This document shows positions 23,801-37,100 of a stretch of 64,000 nt of DNA, in pieces. A program made the translations under genes and the position numbers. The stretch comes from Psettodes erumei (lineage: Eukaryota > Chordata > Actinopteri > Pleuronectiformes > Psettodidae): positions 98,328 to 162,327 of the forward strand of contig JAFBJZ010000654.1 in assembly GCA_016785225.1 (NCBI GenBank), read 5' to 3'. The notes beneath the pieces were generated by a model. That model was not told the origin of the DNA and did not search any database. It was given only the letters and a program-made list of their open reading frames with translations. Position 1 is the first letter of the stretch. Each line of letters opens with the position of its first letter.

Positions 23801-26800
23801 GATGTCTGCTCCAATACAACCACCTCTCACATAAAGTAATGTCATTGTGAAGTGGTGGGCACTGGTGCGCACTTTTTTTTTGTTTGTTTGGAAGTTCCTG
23901 ACATTTAACATTTCAACACTGTGGGAAATATAAGATAATAATAACTAAACATAAAGGCTGAAAAGCTTTGCTCTGTCCAAAGAGTAATCATCCTTTGTGT
24001 AAAAATATAAAAATATACAATACATATATACATATCTGTCTTATTTAACACCAAAGAAATAAATTGCATGGGAATTATTTCATAACCCTCACTTGGTTGT
24101 GCTTAGAAATGTCCTCCGTTACCCGTGATTCCCATTGAAGCTGGGGAAGCCTCTCTCAAACATCAGCATCCCGCAGCAGGTCACATCAGCTGAGGAGTTT
24201 ACGCTGATCTGGTGGAACTGATCCATTTCAGTCCTGGTTTTTTGGCAGGAAATTGTGTTTTCATTTCTACCTGCTCAAACCACCTTAGAGAACAGTTTCC
24301 TTTATCTGCTAAACACTTCCCTGTGGGAATTAAATGTCAGCTTAGACCTTACAACTTTTTATTCATTGGTCATCACTGCTCATTTTTGCTGTTGCTACAT
24401 GGTTTCTGTCTACCTGTGCTTTTAAAATTCTACTTTGGCATGATGTAGGCATTGCTATGGATAAATATGTGCATATTTGTCTGTGTGTGTGTGTTCCTTG
24501 CCAATACTTACAGCTGGAGAAGACGAGAGGACAGGAGTGTTCGTCCATTGGGAAATTATGGAGCTGCAGCTGGCATTCTGCGTTGATGGTCATCCTGGAG
24601 AGGCAGAGAGGAAACACTTCATATACACCTTCATTCAAGGCACTAAATACGCTTGGGATCCTTCATTTCTCAGTCCATGAAGCACACGGTGCGACCGCAC
24701 ACTGTTCATCTCTGCTTATATCACATAATACACTTATGCACATTCGTACAGTATACGAAGCACTGGCTTGAAACCAGATGGTGCCGGATCACACTCGGTT
24801 GCCTGTGTGGTCGCTCAGAATGGCAGAACAGCGTAATCCTCAGCATTGGACTTTTTTCTTTTTTTTGAGAAGACAGCATTAACTTATAGGTCAGGGCCCA
24901 AAGGCATGTGAGCGTCAGGAGTACTGACCCAATGTTTTAGAGTTCCCAACAACAATCACAAATACACAGGGGATTAGTTTTACAAGCAAAATACAAACGT
25001 GAATCTGAGCGTTACTTCAAAATATCATCCTGACATTAATTTTCATTGGATGCAAAAATGTCTGTAAAAGTCTGTCCATCGTAAAATATGTCTGTCGCAT
25101 CGAGCGGCAACAGATGCAGCAGACATGCGAGAGCGAGGGATTATTCATTCAGGGCCCATACTCCCCCAAACACGCGCCTCTTCAAAGCTGAATATTCTGT
25201 TAATGAAACAATTATTTTCTAATTCATCACAGCAGCACATATTCGCAGAAGTGAAATTAGCTATTAAAATCCAAACATTTGAGGGACGTTTGTGGCTGTG
25301 ACAATGAGTTTCTGAAGAGGATTTTCTTTCCCTCATTGTATCTACAATCACGTCGTGGTGGGTGCAAATCAGCTGCAGCAAAGCTGTTTTTGAAACAAGA
25401 AAGACCTGAGCTTTGCCGAAAATTGTCAAAGTGAAAGAAAAGGTTATTAAAGCTGCATTAATGATTTTCTGCCAAATGCAGAGCTAAAAACAACACTGAC
25501 ACATGACCTCATAAAGCTGTTGTGGTGAAAATGTCAGCGCACAGTTGGAGCAACATTCGCCTGCGTTCAGAGTTGTGTTTTCTGGACAACTGATGATTGT
25601 AAGTCCAACACAATTTGCTTTTTGTTTGGCTTCCACTAATTCCAGTCAAAGCTGAGAGAGTGGGGCCAAATAAAACAAAACCATGAGCTGAACTGAAGCT
25701 GAGACATATAACTAAGGGGAACCGCAGAGTTGGGGTATTCTTTGTGAGCATTCCCTTTCACATTGCACATAACCATTAGGTCCATTGTTAATATGAAAAC
25801 ATTGAATAGGGTTTTTTCTTACCTCAGCGTGTAGAGTATTTTTCCATTGTTCCAAATCCGGAGCAGCTGATTGGGTGTCGTTATCCAGTGAGAGTCGGCA
25901 GTCTTGGAATTCCTAAAGATGGTGTCAGGCAGCCAGATCAAGCCGACCATGTTGCTGGTGGAACCAGAGAAGAAGGGAAAATTATACAGAGAGAGTGAGA
26001 GGGAGCAGAAGATAAGACACGATGGCTGGTGGATTCCTTCACTTTTCCCTGAAAGACGCCAAGAAGCGCTGCCTCTCAGTAAGAGGTTAATAAAATACGA
26101 GGGCGGTGTGGGGAAGCAAAGCACATCAATCAATTTGTTCCATTAATTACAAGCCTCTTCCTGAGAGAGAGAACACTGCTCTCAGAGGAGATATTCACAG
26201 TATGAATGTACCAACACAATAGTTGCTACAGTGCAAAGAGAGACGCTCAGAGTCGATTTGAAAAACACAGTTAAATGGAAAAGGCTGTAAGTATCAACAG
26301 ATAGGCACTGGTGGACCGAAGCGATCGGTACACTTGATGTTCTGAGGAAACCCAGTACCTGTTGAGGGTGAGGATCCGCATGCTGCTGCTGTTGTACCGC
26401 AGACGGGTGTCCACCCAGGTCTGGGCGAAGATAATATCGATCTGGTACTCCTGGGGGGGGGACAGAGCCAATACACTGATCAAACAAGCTTTTAGGGTCA
26501 CACAGAGGCAGAACAGAGATGTGCTACACTGAGTCTGGTCCTTCTGCATCTGATGCATGTTTCAACACAAATGTGGCCTCATCAAAGAAAACACTAAAGC
26601 AGCACAGGAAACACTCATATACACATTATGCTTTTGATATGGAAATTTCAGGAGACAATCTCAAACTGTTTACCTCAGCAGTTTTTATTAAACCTCAGCA
26701 ATGACCCCGCTTTTACTGTGAGAAGTTGAGAACAAAGAATCAGTATTTCCTCTTTGTAAGAACGTCTCTGTGTCCTGCAGGTGAATAATTTATTCCTTCT

Positions 26801-29800
26801 ATTTCTTTCTTTTCAACACACAATAACTTAAATCCTTGAGAGAGTGAATTTGAATTTACTTTGTTTGCCCACAGTGTTGTGGATGGAGTACACCTTATTA
26901 ATCCACCACCCTAGTTGGATTGGTGAAAATAAACGTAAGAGTCATGAGAGAAGGTTTACAGGTTTACACCTTTACACTGCAGACGCTGCTTTGGTCAGAG
27001 CTGAAACCCAATCAAGTAACCGCCCAACTCAGACTCTGGTTTCAGCACAAATGTCAAATTGACCTCAACGGGTGTCTGCGCGTCCCTCATGGGAACCTGC
27101 ATCCAAACAACGGCTAAATATAACTGAGCAAAATATAGTCGACAAACAGTCACGTTCACTGATCTTCACATCTTTGAATCTTTATTTCCGAACATTCGTC
27201 GTCAGCTGGGAAAGATGTGGGCTCTGCTGACAGCTGGCCACTTAACTCTGCTTGATCAGCTCACCAGGCCACCATCGTTTCTATATTAGTACAGTGCAAA
27301 TTAGTACTTCACATTCCAGCGTTGCTGAAGCACCTGCATCTACAGTACAAATAAAGATTAAATACATGATTAGCGGGTCATATTCCCTTTAAAAGCTGCC
27401 GTACATAGAGATGCTGTTGGCGTGGGCTAACAATCAAGATCCCTGACAAAAGATGTTAAGATTTTTTTACCCTCAAAATACTGTCAATATTTATTACAAT
27501 TCTGTTTAGTGAAGCAATCTAATCTAGAATCTGTCCAACAGGATGTCCAACATGGCCAACATGGCCTGGGAGTGTAAACAAGGTGGACTGATGCGTCGTG
27601 ATGAGGTCAGACAGTGAGTACATCTCTGGAAGCTGATGTGAAATGTATAAAGATCAAATAAAATTCCCGTGTGTTGTTTGAGAGGGATCCTGTTTGGCAG
27701 AAAGCTGATCCAGATTTAAGGGGAAACTCTGCAATTACAGGGAGATTTTCTATAAAAGTTTTATTTTTAGACTTTTAGACTTTAATCCTAAAAAAAACTT
27801 GTAGGTGACCCAGCAAAAGACCTATCGCAGGTTTTGAGGTCATCTGCCCTTTAATTCAGTTCAATTCAGTGTTAAAGGGAGAGTATATGAACTACCCCCC
27901 CCCACCACAAACATCATGGATTCAGTCACTTCCTGACTCTTCTGCCCTTTTCCACAAACAGACAAGCGAGACCCGACCTTCACAACACATCTGTCATCAG
28001 AATACCCACTGTAACTGTCGGCCTGCTTAACCTTTGGAGGATAATGATCGAGAGACGGTGACTCGGCCTTTATCCAGACGGCAACAGCAGAAAATGACAC
28101 GTTACGCCTGGCAGAGACAAACTCTCACCACAATCCCCAAATGGGATTTCCTGCTTCCACCGGGCCCTTTTGGGGACTCCTCCTATGAGACGAGGCACTG
28201 GAGCAAGTCTATTATTTATGGACATTATGCAAAACAATGAAGGCAAGTGTTCAGAGATCTCTGACTGAAATTAACTACGGACGCTTGCATTATTCCTCTG
28301 GGGATCCATTCAAAGGCAGAAAATGAAGGTGTTAAGGGAGCCCATTACTCACGGCTATTGAAAACAAAACAATGAAGCAAAAAACTTAATGTGAGATAAT
28401 CAAGGGCGACTTGCATTGTATATCCTCTGCTGAGAAACTCCAAAGTAGCAAGTGAGACAGTGGGACTTGTGCTGCCGTTATTTAGGGCTTAAATATTTTA
28501 AATTAGGTTTTCAAATATTCAGAATGTGAAAAAGTAGCTCTAAGTTTTACACAGCAGGCTATAGGTGCAGGGGAAACCCTAACACGATCAAAAATTCATC
28601 AATTCTAATGCGAGCTTCGCAATAAATCCACTATCACGGGAAACAATAAAGACACAGATGAGAATCTTCCTTTCAAATCATTTGCAGAATTTCGGCACTA
28701 CACATAAAACCGCTTGCTATATGATATGTCACCGCTTGCTATATATTTGGACATTTCAAATGATAGAAACACAACGTGAAAGATGTCATGTTCATAAGAA
28801 CAATAATCTTGCTTGTGCTGCTGATCTGGGCAGAACGAATGTGGCCTTTCCTCTTTAATAACAAACACCACTATCATATAGAATCCATTATTAAAGGCAA
28901 AGTACATCTGACTGAAATGAATGAGCTTGAAAGAGACAGCATCAGAACAAACAGCTTCCTCCTCATCCAGCCTCATCACTTGTGCATGGCGGCTGCTCGC
29001 TCCTCACCAGTTACATGGGCTGCTCATTCTCATTTTCTACGTCCATGTACCAAAACATGTTTCCTGAGAGAGCAGATGTTCTGTCTCCTAACTCACCTTT
29101 ACACTCGCTGAGCCAAAGTGTTTGAGTGAATGAGTGGCAGGGACAGAGGAGGTGAAGTGCTTTTTCAGCCCTGAATTCTGTCTGCTGGTCTTTACCCAAA
29201 CATCAACTCAGTCTGTCATAAATATTTCACCCTTCCAGCTTCACTCGTATGGTCTCTATTCTGCTTCAGTACTGATCAGGTAGAATCCACTGAGCTCTAA
29301 TAGTGTCTTGCTCTTCATTATATAATGCTTTGCAGTGAAGGGAATATCAAACATGAGCACAGATCACTGACTAATGCATTTCTTCAGGCCAAACTGATGC
29401 AGCATAACTGGTATAAATATTTATAAGTGAAATATTTATAACTCCCAGAAAATTGGTCGCTGGACTAGATTTTCGATTCCCTAAAGAAGAAGAATGAAAG
29501 CTCAACGCGAGGGGCGTTGGCTGTCTCAGATTCACGTGTCCACTCCTGTGCTTGCTCTGGCGTCGCCGTGAACCGCGTATAGATATTCAGTTTTATTCTC
29601 AGACCCCTCAAACTGATTCACCCAGAATGCTTTGCTGTCGCTTTCTCCTGCAGGCAGCCTCTCAGTGACGAGCCTTGTGTGATACAGGCAGATATAACAG
29701 TAAATACGACCATTCAACCACCGCTTAGGGGTGACGATGAACTTCTGCCACAAAACTGTGCAGGACCTGCAGATATGAGTGGCATTTTAAAGATTGCTTT

Positions 29801-32800
29801 GTGTGTGTGTGTTTGTGTGTCTGTAGCTAATTTCACAAACAAGCTTTTGTCTTGTTCATTCCTAAGAATCAAACAGTAAGACCTTTGAGAGACACACAAG
29901 GAGATTATTTGCATAAGCCTGTCTGGGAGAAAGGAGGAAACACAAAACGGAAAATGACGCAAACTGTCGGCTGCGCTTCATCAGGCATCTGGCCCGAGGT
30001 ACAATACACACCTGGACTTTTTTGTCCAACTCCGGGAGAAAAGATTTACTTCAGTTTGTACAGGTAAGCAGCAGTCGAGTGCCTGGGTAGATGCGAGGGC
30101 TTCAGGCAAGGGGCAAAAATACAGAAGAAATCGGGTTAAAACTCCAGTATCCTTGAATATTGTATACCAATAAAATGTTCACTCAAATGCCAAATTTCTG
30201 CACTGATTCCAGAGGGGGAATGCAAGCAGAGGAATTAGGGAGGACAGAGAGGAGTGGAGTCTAATGAGGGCAAGGAAAGTGAAGAGGTGAAAAGATGAGC
30301 ATGGAGGATTAACGAGAGAGAGGTGGCATACAGGAGAGATATCACAAAGTCAGCTAATCCATATCAGCTGACTCAAGATTCAAACAAGGTGAGAGACGGC
30401 GAGTCCGTCTTCATCGTTTGATAAGGCCGCGGGTGAGTTTGTCACTCGCACGCTGCAGATGCAAACTGACTAAAAAGCACATTTGTGTTGCCCCATTTTC
30501 TAGTAGTAAAGTAGAGTAAAGTAAATCTGGCTGTGAAAGTGATTTGATATCAAATCCTGAAGGTGCACCAGCAATCTGAGGAAATAAGTGCAGCAAGTGG
30601 TGCAATGCAAAGACCCTTTTTAAAAGGTCACATAACAATTACATGAGGGAAAAAAAAATGATTCCAACTTATGGGGCCACAGAGGTTTCCCATCCACCTA
30701 GGAGAATGTAATTAAACAGTGCGAATGCTGCTTCATTTTCCTGAATTAACTCATGAGGCCATCTTGATGCTGCGTGGAAGAGGCGAGCAGCAGCGACCTT
30801 CTGCTCTGTAATCAGATAACCTTTTCTGATGAATTTTCAGCCCCGCTCTCCCTGCTCCTAAATGAGTCACATCAATGGAGGTCAAGCATGGAAAAAGAGA
30901 AAAGTAACTTTCACATGCACACCCACGCACTGAGACTACATTAAAAGGCACTTTAAAGTGACGTTTGACATCTGGAAAAAGCACAAACTCTCGACAAAGA
31001 ATTCTCTGCCTGGGTGGTTATTTTGTTCTGAAACGTAGCAGCTGAGCAACGTGTCTACGCTGTGAAACCCAGACAAATCTGCTGCCTTCTGCGGCTGGAC
31101 CACTGGAAATGACCTGAAATTAGGTTCATGTTCCACAGAAAGCTTCGGCATCTGATGGAGAAACACTGCAAAGGAAAAGAACCTGAGGACCCTCACGTGA
31201 GCACCACAGACATCGCACCGTCTAATACTATAAATGCATGGACGTCTGAAGCATCTTAAAACTCCTTGTCACCTTGTCCTGGATGATTCTTGCTCTCTGC
31301 GATGTCAAAATGATTACAGCGTCTTGGATCTCCAGGCGGACACTGATTAGGAAACTGCCTGTGCTTTGTTTGGTTTGTTCAGACCTGGCCCTGATCTCTC
31401 CCACTTGTGCCTTTTTATTAAATCAGAGGATATTCCCGGGCACGGTGTCAAGTAATCAGACATGGTAACTAATGCCAGAAGGAAGCAGGAAGAAATGCAT
31501 GTCCCATTCTTACAGGTAAATTCCAATCTGAATGTTGGGCTGCATTGTAAAGTGTTATATCTGATCTGCTTTTAAAATATAATGCACTGCTCAATGCACA
31601 TAATCTCCTTCCTCTAACCAAACAAGTTAACACTTAAATCCTCTTGTAGCTGTAAGCTTGGTTGACCACTGGTTTTAGAAGTTTCCTCAAACAGCAGTAA
31701 AGAGCAAACAATACAAATATGAAAGCAGACGAGAAGAAGTCTTCTACAAAGTCTGAATACAACAGACTCACTTCAGTTCACAAAGAAACAGCAGAATGTG
31801 CCCCCAGCAACATGCACACACTTGCACCTCACTTAGTGTGTGCATAAACATGAACATGCAAATATGTGGGGATGATATGACTGAACTCGTCATGTCCATG
31901 AGAAAAGACACGTCATGGCATGTCTTCTAATGGCCTTTAAGAGGCATCGGAGTGCCTTCAAATTTCAAGCATGCCTGCTGGAAAGTCTGTTTTAAGGAGT
32001 CATTATTTCAGTATCCAGCCAACTGCAGCTTTTGAGTCCCTGCTATTAATTACGGTGACAGCCTTATTGTCGAGCAGCGTGCGGGTGTAACTTCTGTTTT
32101 TGACGGCAGTGACTCTTCTGGCAAGAGATGCGAGATGTCATTCCCTGGATAGATGAAATCGCATCTCATGTTAACTGCACCTCCACGCTGGAATTAACGG
32201 TTAACCCAAAGACTCTGCTAAGTAGCCCGCCACAGAATTACAAATAATGTGCAAAGCAAGATGCAAAAAACAAAAACAGTGAGGAGAAATGAAAGCAGCA
32301 GCAGAGGGAGGGAAACACAATTATCCTTTTCAAGTGTAAGAGTCTGGTCTTGAGATCGGTGGAGCCTTTGATGTGTGTGTGTGTGTGTGTGTCTTTATAC
32401 ATCACACAAAGATAGCTGCATACAGTATTTGAGTGGATATGAGTGTGTGCTTGAGTTTCTACAAATTTTTGTCACCATCGCAAAATAAAAATTGGTTCAT
32501 CTGTCTTTTCAGAGCACTGGGTTGTCGTTGTTGTCAGTCTCTGCGGACTCTATTATTCAGTGAGTGTTGCTGTCGTACCGAGCGCGCACACTTTAAAAAA
32601 AAAAATCCTGAATCCAAAAAATCACTGGGAATGAATAAAACAAGAATACACGTTCTGTATTGTTTTCTTAAAGTTCACATTTACGCCTGTGAGTCAGAAG
32701 CAATTTCAAGACGCCACGAATTACACGTCTCCAGCAAACTGATCCAGGAAAGAGCCGAAACTAAAGCGTGGAACATGCTGAAATAAATTCCTAAGCAGCT

Positions 32801-34142
32801 GCTTGGGGCTCAGGCCAAGAAAGACCATCTTTAAAAATCACACTGGAACTCTGATGCATTTTTGCTTCAACAGTCACATGGAGTTCCAATATAAACTAGT
32901 TTTCTCAGCCACTGAATTCTGGACATTTTGGAGAAAAAAACAATTTTCCACAGACTGTGCACACACATTTGCATTCACTCCTGTTTCATATGACAATAAC
33001 CAGTTGTTGGTGCTACATTTCCGCAAAGTGGAGCGTGAAAAGATGGAAATCTATCATTTAGACCGTTTTCACGTGTTAATGTGAGGAGTCTCAACACAGA
33101 GCTGGTGTTTTGTTTCCCGCCCGTCTCCATTGCATTTTCATATTACATCCACTAATTTTCCACTGCGGCGAAGCGTGAAGACATTTTTATGATTGTGTAT
33201 GGAAAATCTCACACTAACTGAAAACGGTTATAAAAGCAGGTGGATGCAAATCAGTTACTGACATGGCAAATAAAGTGATGCCAAGCGGGAGCATTATTGA
33301 CCTTGTTCACCAACTGACTGAAACACAGAGTCATCCGCTGTGCACCATGACTGTCTGCACTACATTTCACAACAAATAGTTGTGGTGATATTTCAGGCTG
33401 GACCAAAAAAGCTGAAAGCTGAAGAATCATTAAGGGAAAAAAATGTAAATTAAAGCAACTTGTGCTCACGTTGCTGTTGTTCCGCTCTCCGACCCAGCCC
33501 CAATAGAGACCATCACAGTAATTACAGTTTTGATTGCTCGCTCTCTCAACTTTCTGAGAAAACTGTAAACAAAAAGAAAATGGGTCGTGAATTGACAGCA
33601 CTCGATCACAGCAAATTAAAAGCAAGCCGGTGCTGTATTGCCGCAGCCCGCTCCGTGGAATGGGTCAGTAAGAATGTCTTTGAAATGTGCGTGCTGACTA
33701 ATAGATGCAGGATCTGTGTGCCAGGAGGACCGAGGGCTGTGCTAGATTGATGGCGTGCCAATGAGAATAATAATCTGTCCTCTCCATCTATGACTCGCTG
33801 TCCCTCCTTTTTGTCTTTTTCTTTTCATTATGGAATGATAAATGTGTTCATTGTCGATATGTCGGCCACTCAAGCGACGGCTAATTTGGTGAGCTTGTCT
33901 TTGTGGCGTGCGCCCTTGATCTCAAACCCGGATGGGTGAGGGGATGTGTGAAAATAACGAATGAACAGGTCCTCATCAGCTGAGCCGCCACCAGCAGCAC
34001 AAAATGAAAGCAGGGAAATAAATAAATATTAGAGGAGACAACGGTGTCTGGAATCAGTCGCACACAACTTCAGTGGGTGTATCAGTTCAAACTATGAGAG
34101 GCACAAAGGGAAAGCTGTTCACACTTGCATAAGCACATATGT

Positions 34143-34176
<34 letters not shown>

Positions 34177-37100
34177 TTCACACGCACAGCAGCTTTGAGA
34201 TATTGCCTGTGTCAAGCAGGGGCGTTTCCTCTTGGCTCGGGATGACATCTCTCCTAAAATTACTCATGTAAACACATTTATCTGGACTAATGCAGATGGC
34301 TGTCTGTGCTTCAGCTGACATGTCGCATGGCGGAGCGACACTCATACGTGACAGAGCGGAGCTTCTTCTCTGACAAAGGTCATACAGAGAGCAGCTTGTA
34401 TGTTTTATTCCTCTACAAACAATGGAAAACAAAACTATCATTTCTTTTCAGTCCTGCACTTGCACACTCACTAGCACGTCAAATGTGTATTACTCCACGG
34501 GGAACCCATGTATTCACTATTAAAATATGCACAAAAATATCTGAATGAAGAGCGTCGCTGTGCTGCACATGATTTAAAATCAATGCATTTAACATCTGGG
34601 AGACCTGTGGTGTATCCACTGAACCTATTGGACAACACATCGTGTTTCATTAGTCTGCTTGTCTCCTTGCATTTAGATGAGCTTTCTCCTGTGTGTGTCC
34701 ACGCATACTGTCTGCTGTTTCCCCAACACTGATCTTCATCTACCTCATCAAACGTGGCCTGCAACAGGCAGACCATGTCACCTCTGAGAGGAGGGTCAGA
34801 GCACGTGGTTACCTCATTACACCCTTAAATCCCTGCTGGAGACGAGCACTACATAAAGCACGATGACCAATCCTGCCTTCAGCGGTTTCTATATAAAAAG
34901 ATGAAGTATTTTTTCCTCTGTGAATGTGAATAGGCTGCGACACAACTGTCACACAGCCACAAATAACAAGCCAACACAAAGTGAAGGTGACAATGATCTA
35001 CTTTGTCACTTCAGTCAGATGTGAGCAGTGAAGAGCTCTGACTGATGTTTAAAGGAAGTCCATCCTCTGCGACTGACGGCAACAAGTCATGTCCTGCAGT
35101 GAAGAGCAGACTGTACGTTCTGTAGTTGCTGGGAAGGATCAGTCATTTCCTAAATTAGCTGTTCTCCGTGGGTTTTTGCAAATATTGCTGAGTTGGGGGG
35201 AAACGGGGCATTTGTTGTGGACTATTTTCAGCGGCGGATGAATCCACATGTGCTGAAGTGAATATTCTGCAGTGATGATGAGTCAAAAGAGTGCGTGAGT
35301 TCATGGTAACGAAGGAACAAGTCACCAAGTGCAACTTTGTGACTTACTGATATGAAGAGTGGAGCTCAGAGCCAAGAGAAATAAAAGATGCACACAATAC
35401 TTTGCAGTGGGACACAAATCATTGTTGATTTCATTGATTTCAGAAAGAATGCGGTGTGAAAAACCCACTCAAGTCAAAGTGCCGAGCTTTCAACATGACT
35501 GTGCATCAACAACTTCTTTTATAAAGGACAAATTCCAATCTTTGAGCTCTGAGCTTTACATTCAGTGTGAACTGAACAGCAGAAAACACATTTGAAGATG
35601 CCACCTTGGAGTCTTGGAAAGATGTGTTGCCGTTTTCTCACATTACAGACTCAAACAACAAATTACTTGAATTGCTTTAATTGTTTCCTCCTTTTCAGTG
35701 TCAGGTGGGTTTGGTGATCGGTAGGGGATCACAGCTCCCACTTGGCTTGATGGAATCAGTCCATGAGCGGAGCAGGTGGCTCTAATCTTTTTTCTATGCC
35801 GGACTGATACATGACTGGCTTAACAGTGGAGCGGCAAATTCAAGATGCCGCCCACTCGCTGGCTGGAGTACAGACGACAAGAACATAGTGTCGATGTCAA
35901 AGTGCATCCATCTTTGTCACTTCATTTACCGGCTGTGTTATCTGACTCGCCCAGCACCGGCCATAAAAACCCAGCACTTTTGCTTGACTTTAATGCCTCT
36001 AATGCTGTTTAATCATTCAACCATTTGTCACAGTATGTCCTAAATCACTATCGGCTTCATTTAGCATTGCATCATCCCAGCCAGTGCCCATTACCATTGG
36101 AGCAAATGAGGAAAGATAATGTGTTCAAAGACAGATGAGTAGCTTCCTGCAGTCCTGCAGCGCTCACTTCATGTGTGTGTGCGTGTGTGTGTGTGTGTGA
36201 TCAGTATATAGCCAGTGGGTTTGACCTGTTTTTTTTATGTGAAATTCACACACACACACATTCACAAAGTTCAGAGAGAGCGAACACGCTAAACGGAGGT
36301 CTCGGGACACATGATGGATTGGACTCGTGAGATGAAGAGTGCAGTGTACTGTGAATATGGAGGTTAAAAAGGGAAAAAAAGCAAGGCCAGAGCAAGTGAA
36401 GCCAAGCCACGCTGAAGAAATCAGTTGTTTTCTCTCTGATGTTCTAATGTTTCCACGGAGGGAAATAAAAGGGAAGAAACACAGAGGCGAACGGAGAGCG
36501 AGAGATGCAGTCGATCCCCGGGGGGATTCACAGCCCACTGACCAGCGTCCATCGTCCCTGACAGGCCGAAGCCAATCAGCGCTCACATGAAGGACAATCA
36601 CTGGAACGTCACAGCAGGATCCCGCTCTCTGCTGAAACAAAGCTGGGGCTCCCACAGTGAGCCTGGCACGGCCCGGCCTGGCCCCACTGACCCACTACAG
36701 GCCACAACAACTATATAACTCCTGATTGTGTGTACAGTTTTCTCATAAGCTGCAACCTCCTCTTCCTCAATTTGTACTTGGATGAAGAAGTATTTCAGCA
36801 CTGGTAAAGTAGCTGTTTTTGAGGTTTCTTCTTCCTCCTGTGGAACTGCACATGTCATTGTTCGAGCAGTGCACTCTCTGCAAAGTGCAGCATACAAATG
36901 GCTCAATTATTACACGGCTGTAATGAGTTTTCTATTCAGGTTGGTCGGTAAAAGATGATCCAAAGACTGCTCAGACTTCCCTTTCATATTCAGCCTTGGG
37001 CATTTTGATGGTTTCTCTTCACATTAGCTCATTTCCTCCCAAAAGCTCTTCCCCACACAGCAGCACCTGGTGGGCAGAGTTTGGCTTTTCCAGTGTAATC

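Noticed and set aside
36164..36655. 163-codon minus-strand open frame in intron 3
   Set aside because: Includes a TG/CA microsatellite and shows no coding features.
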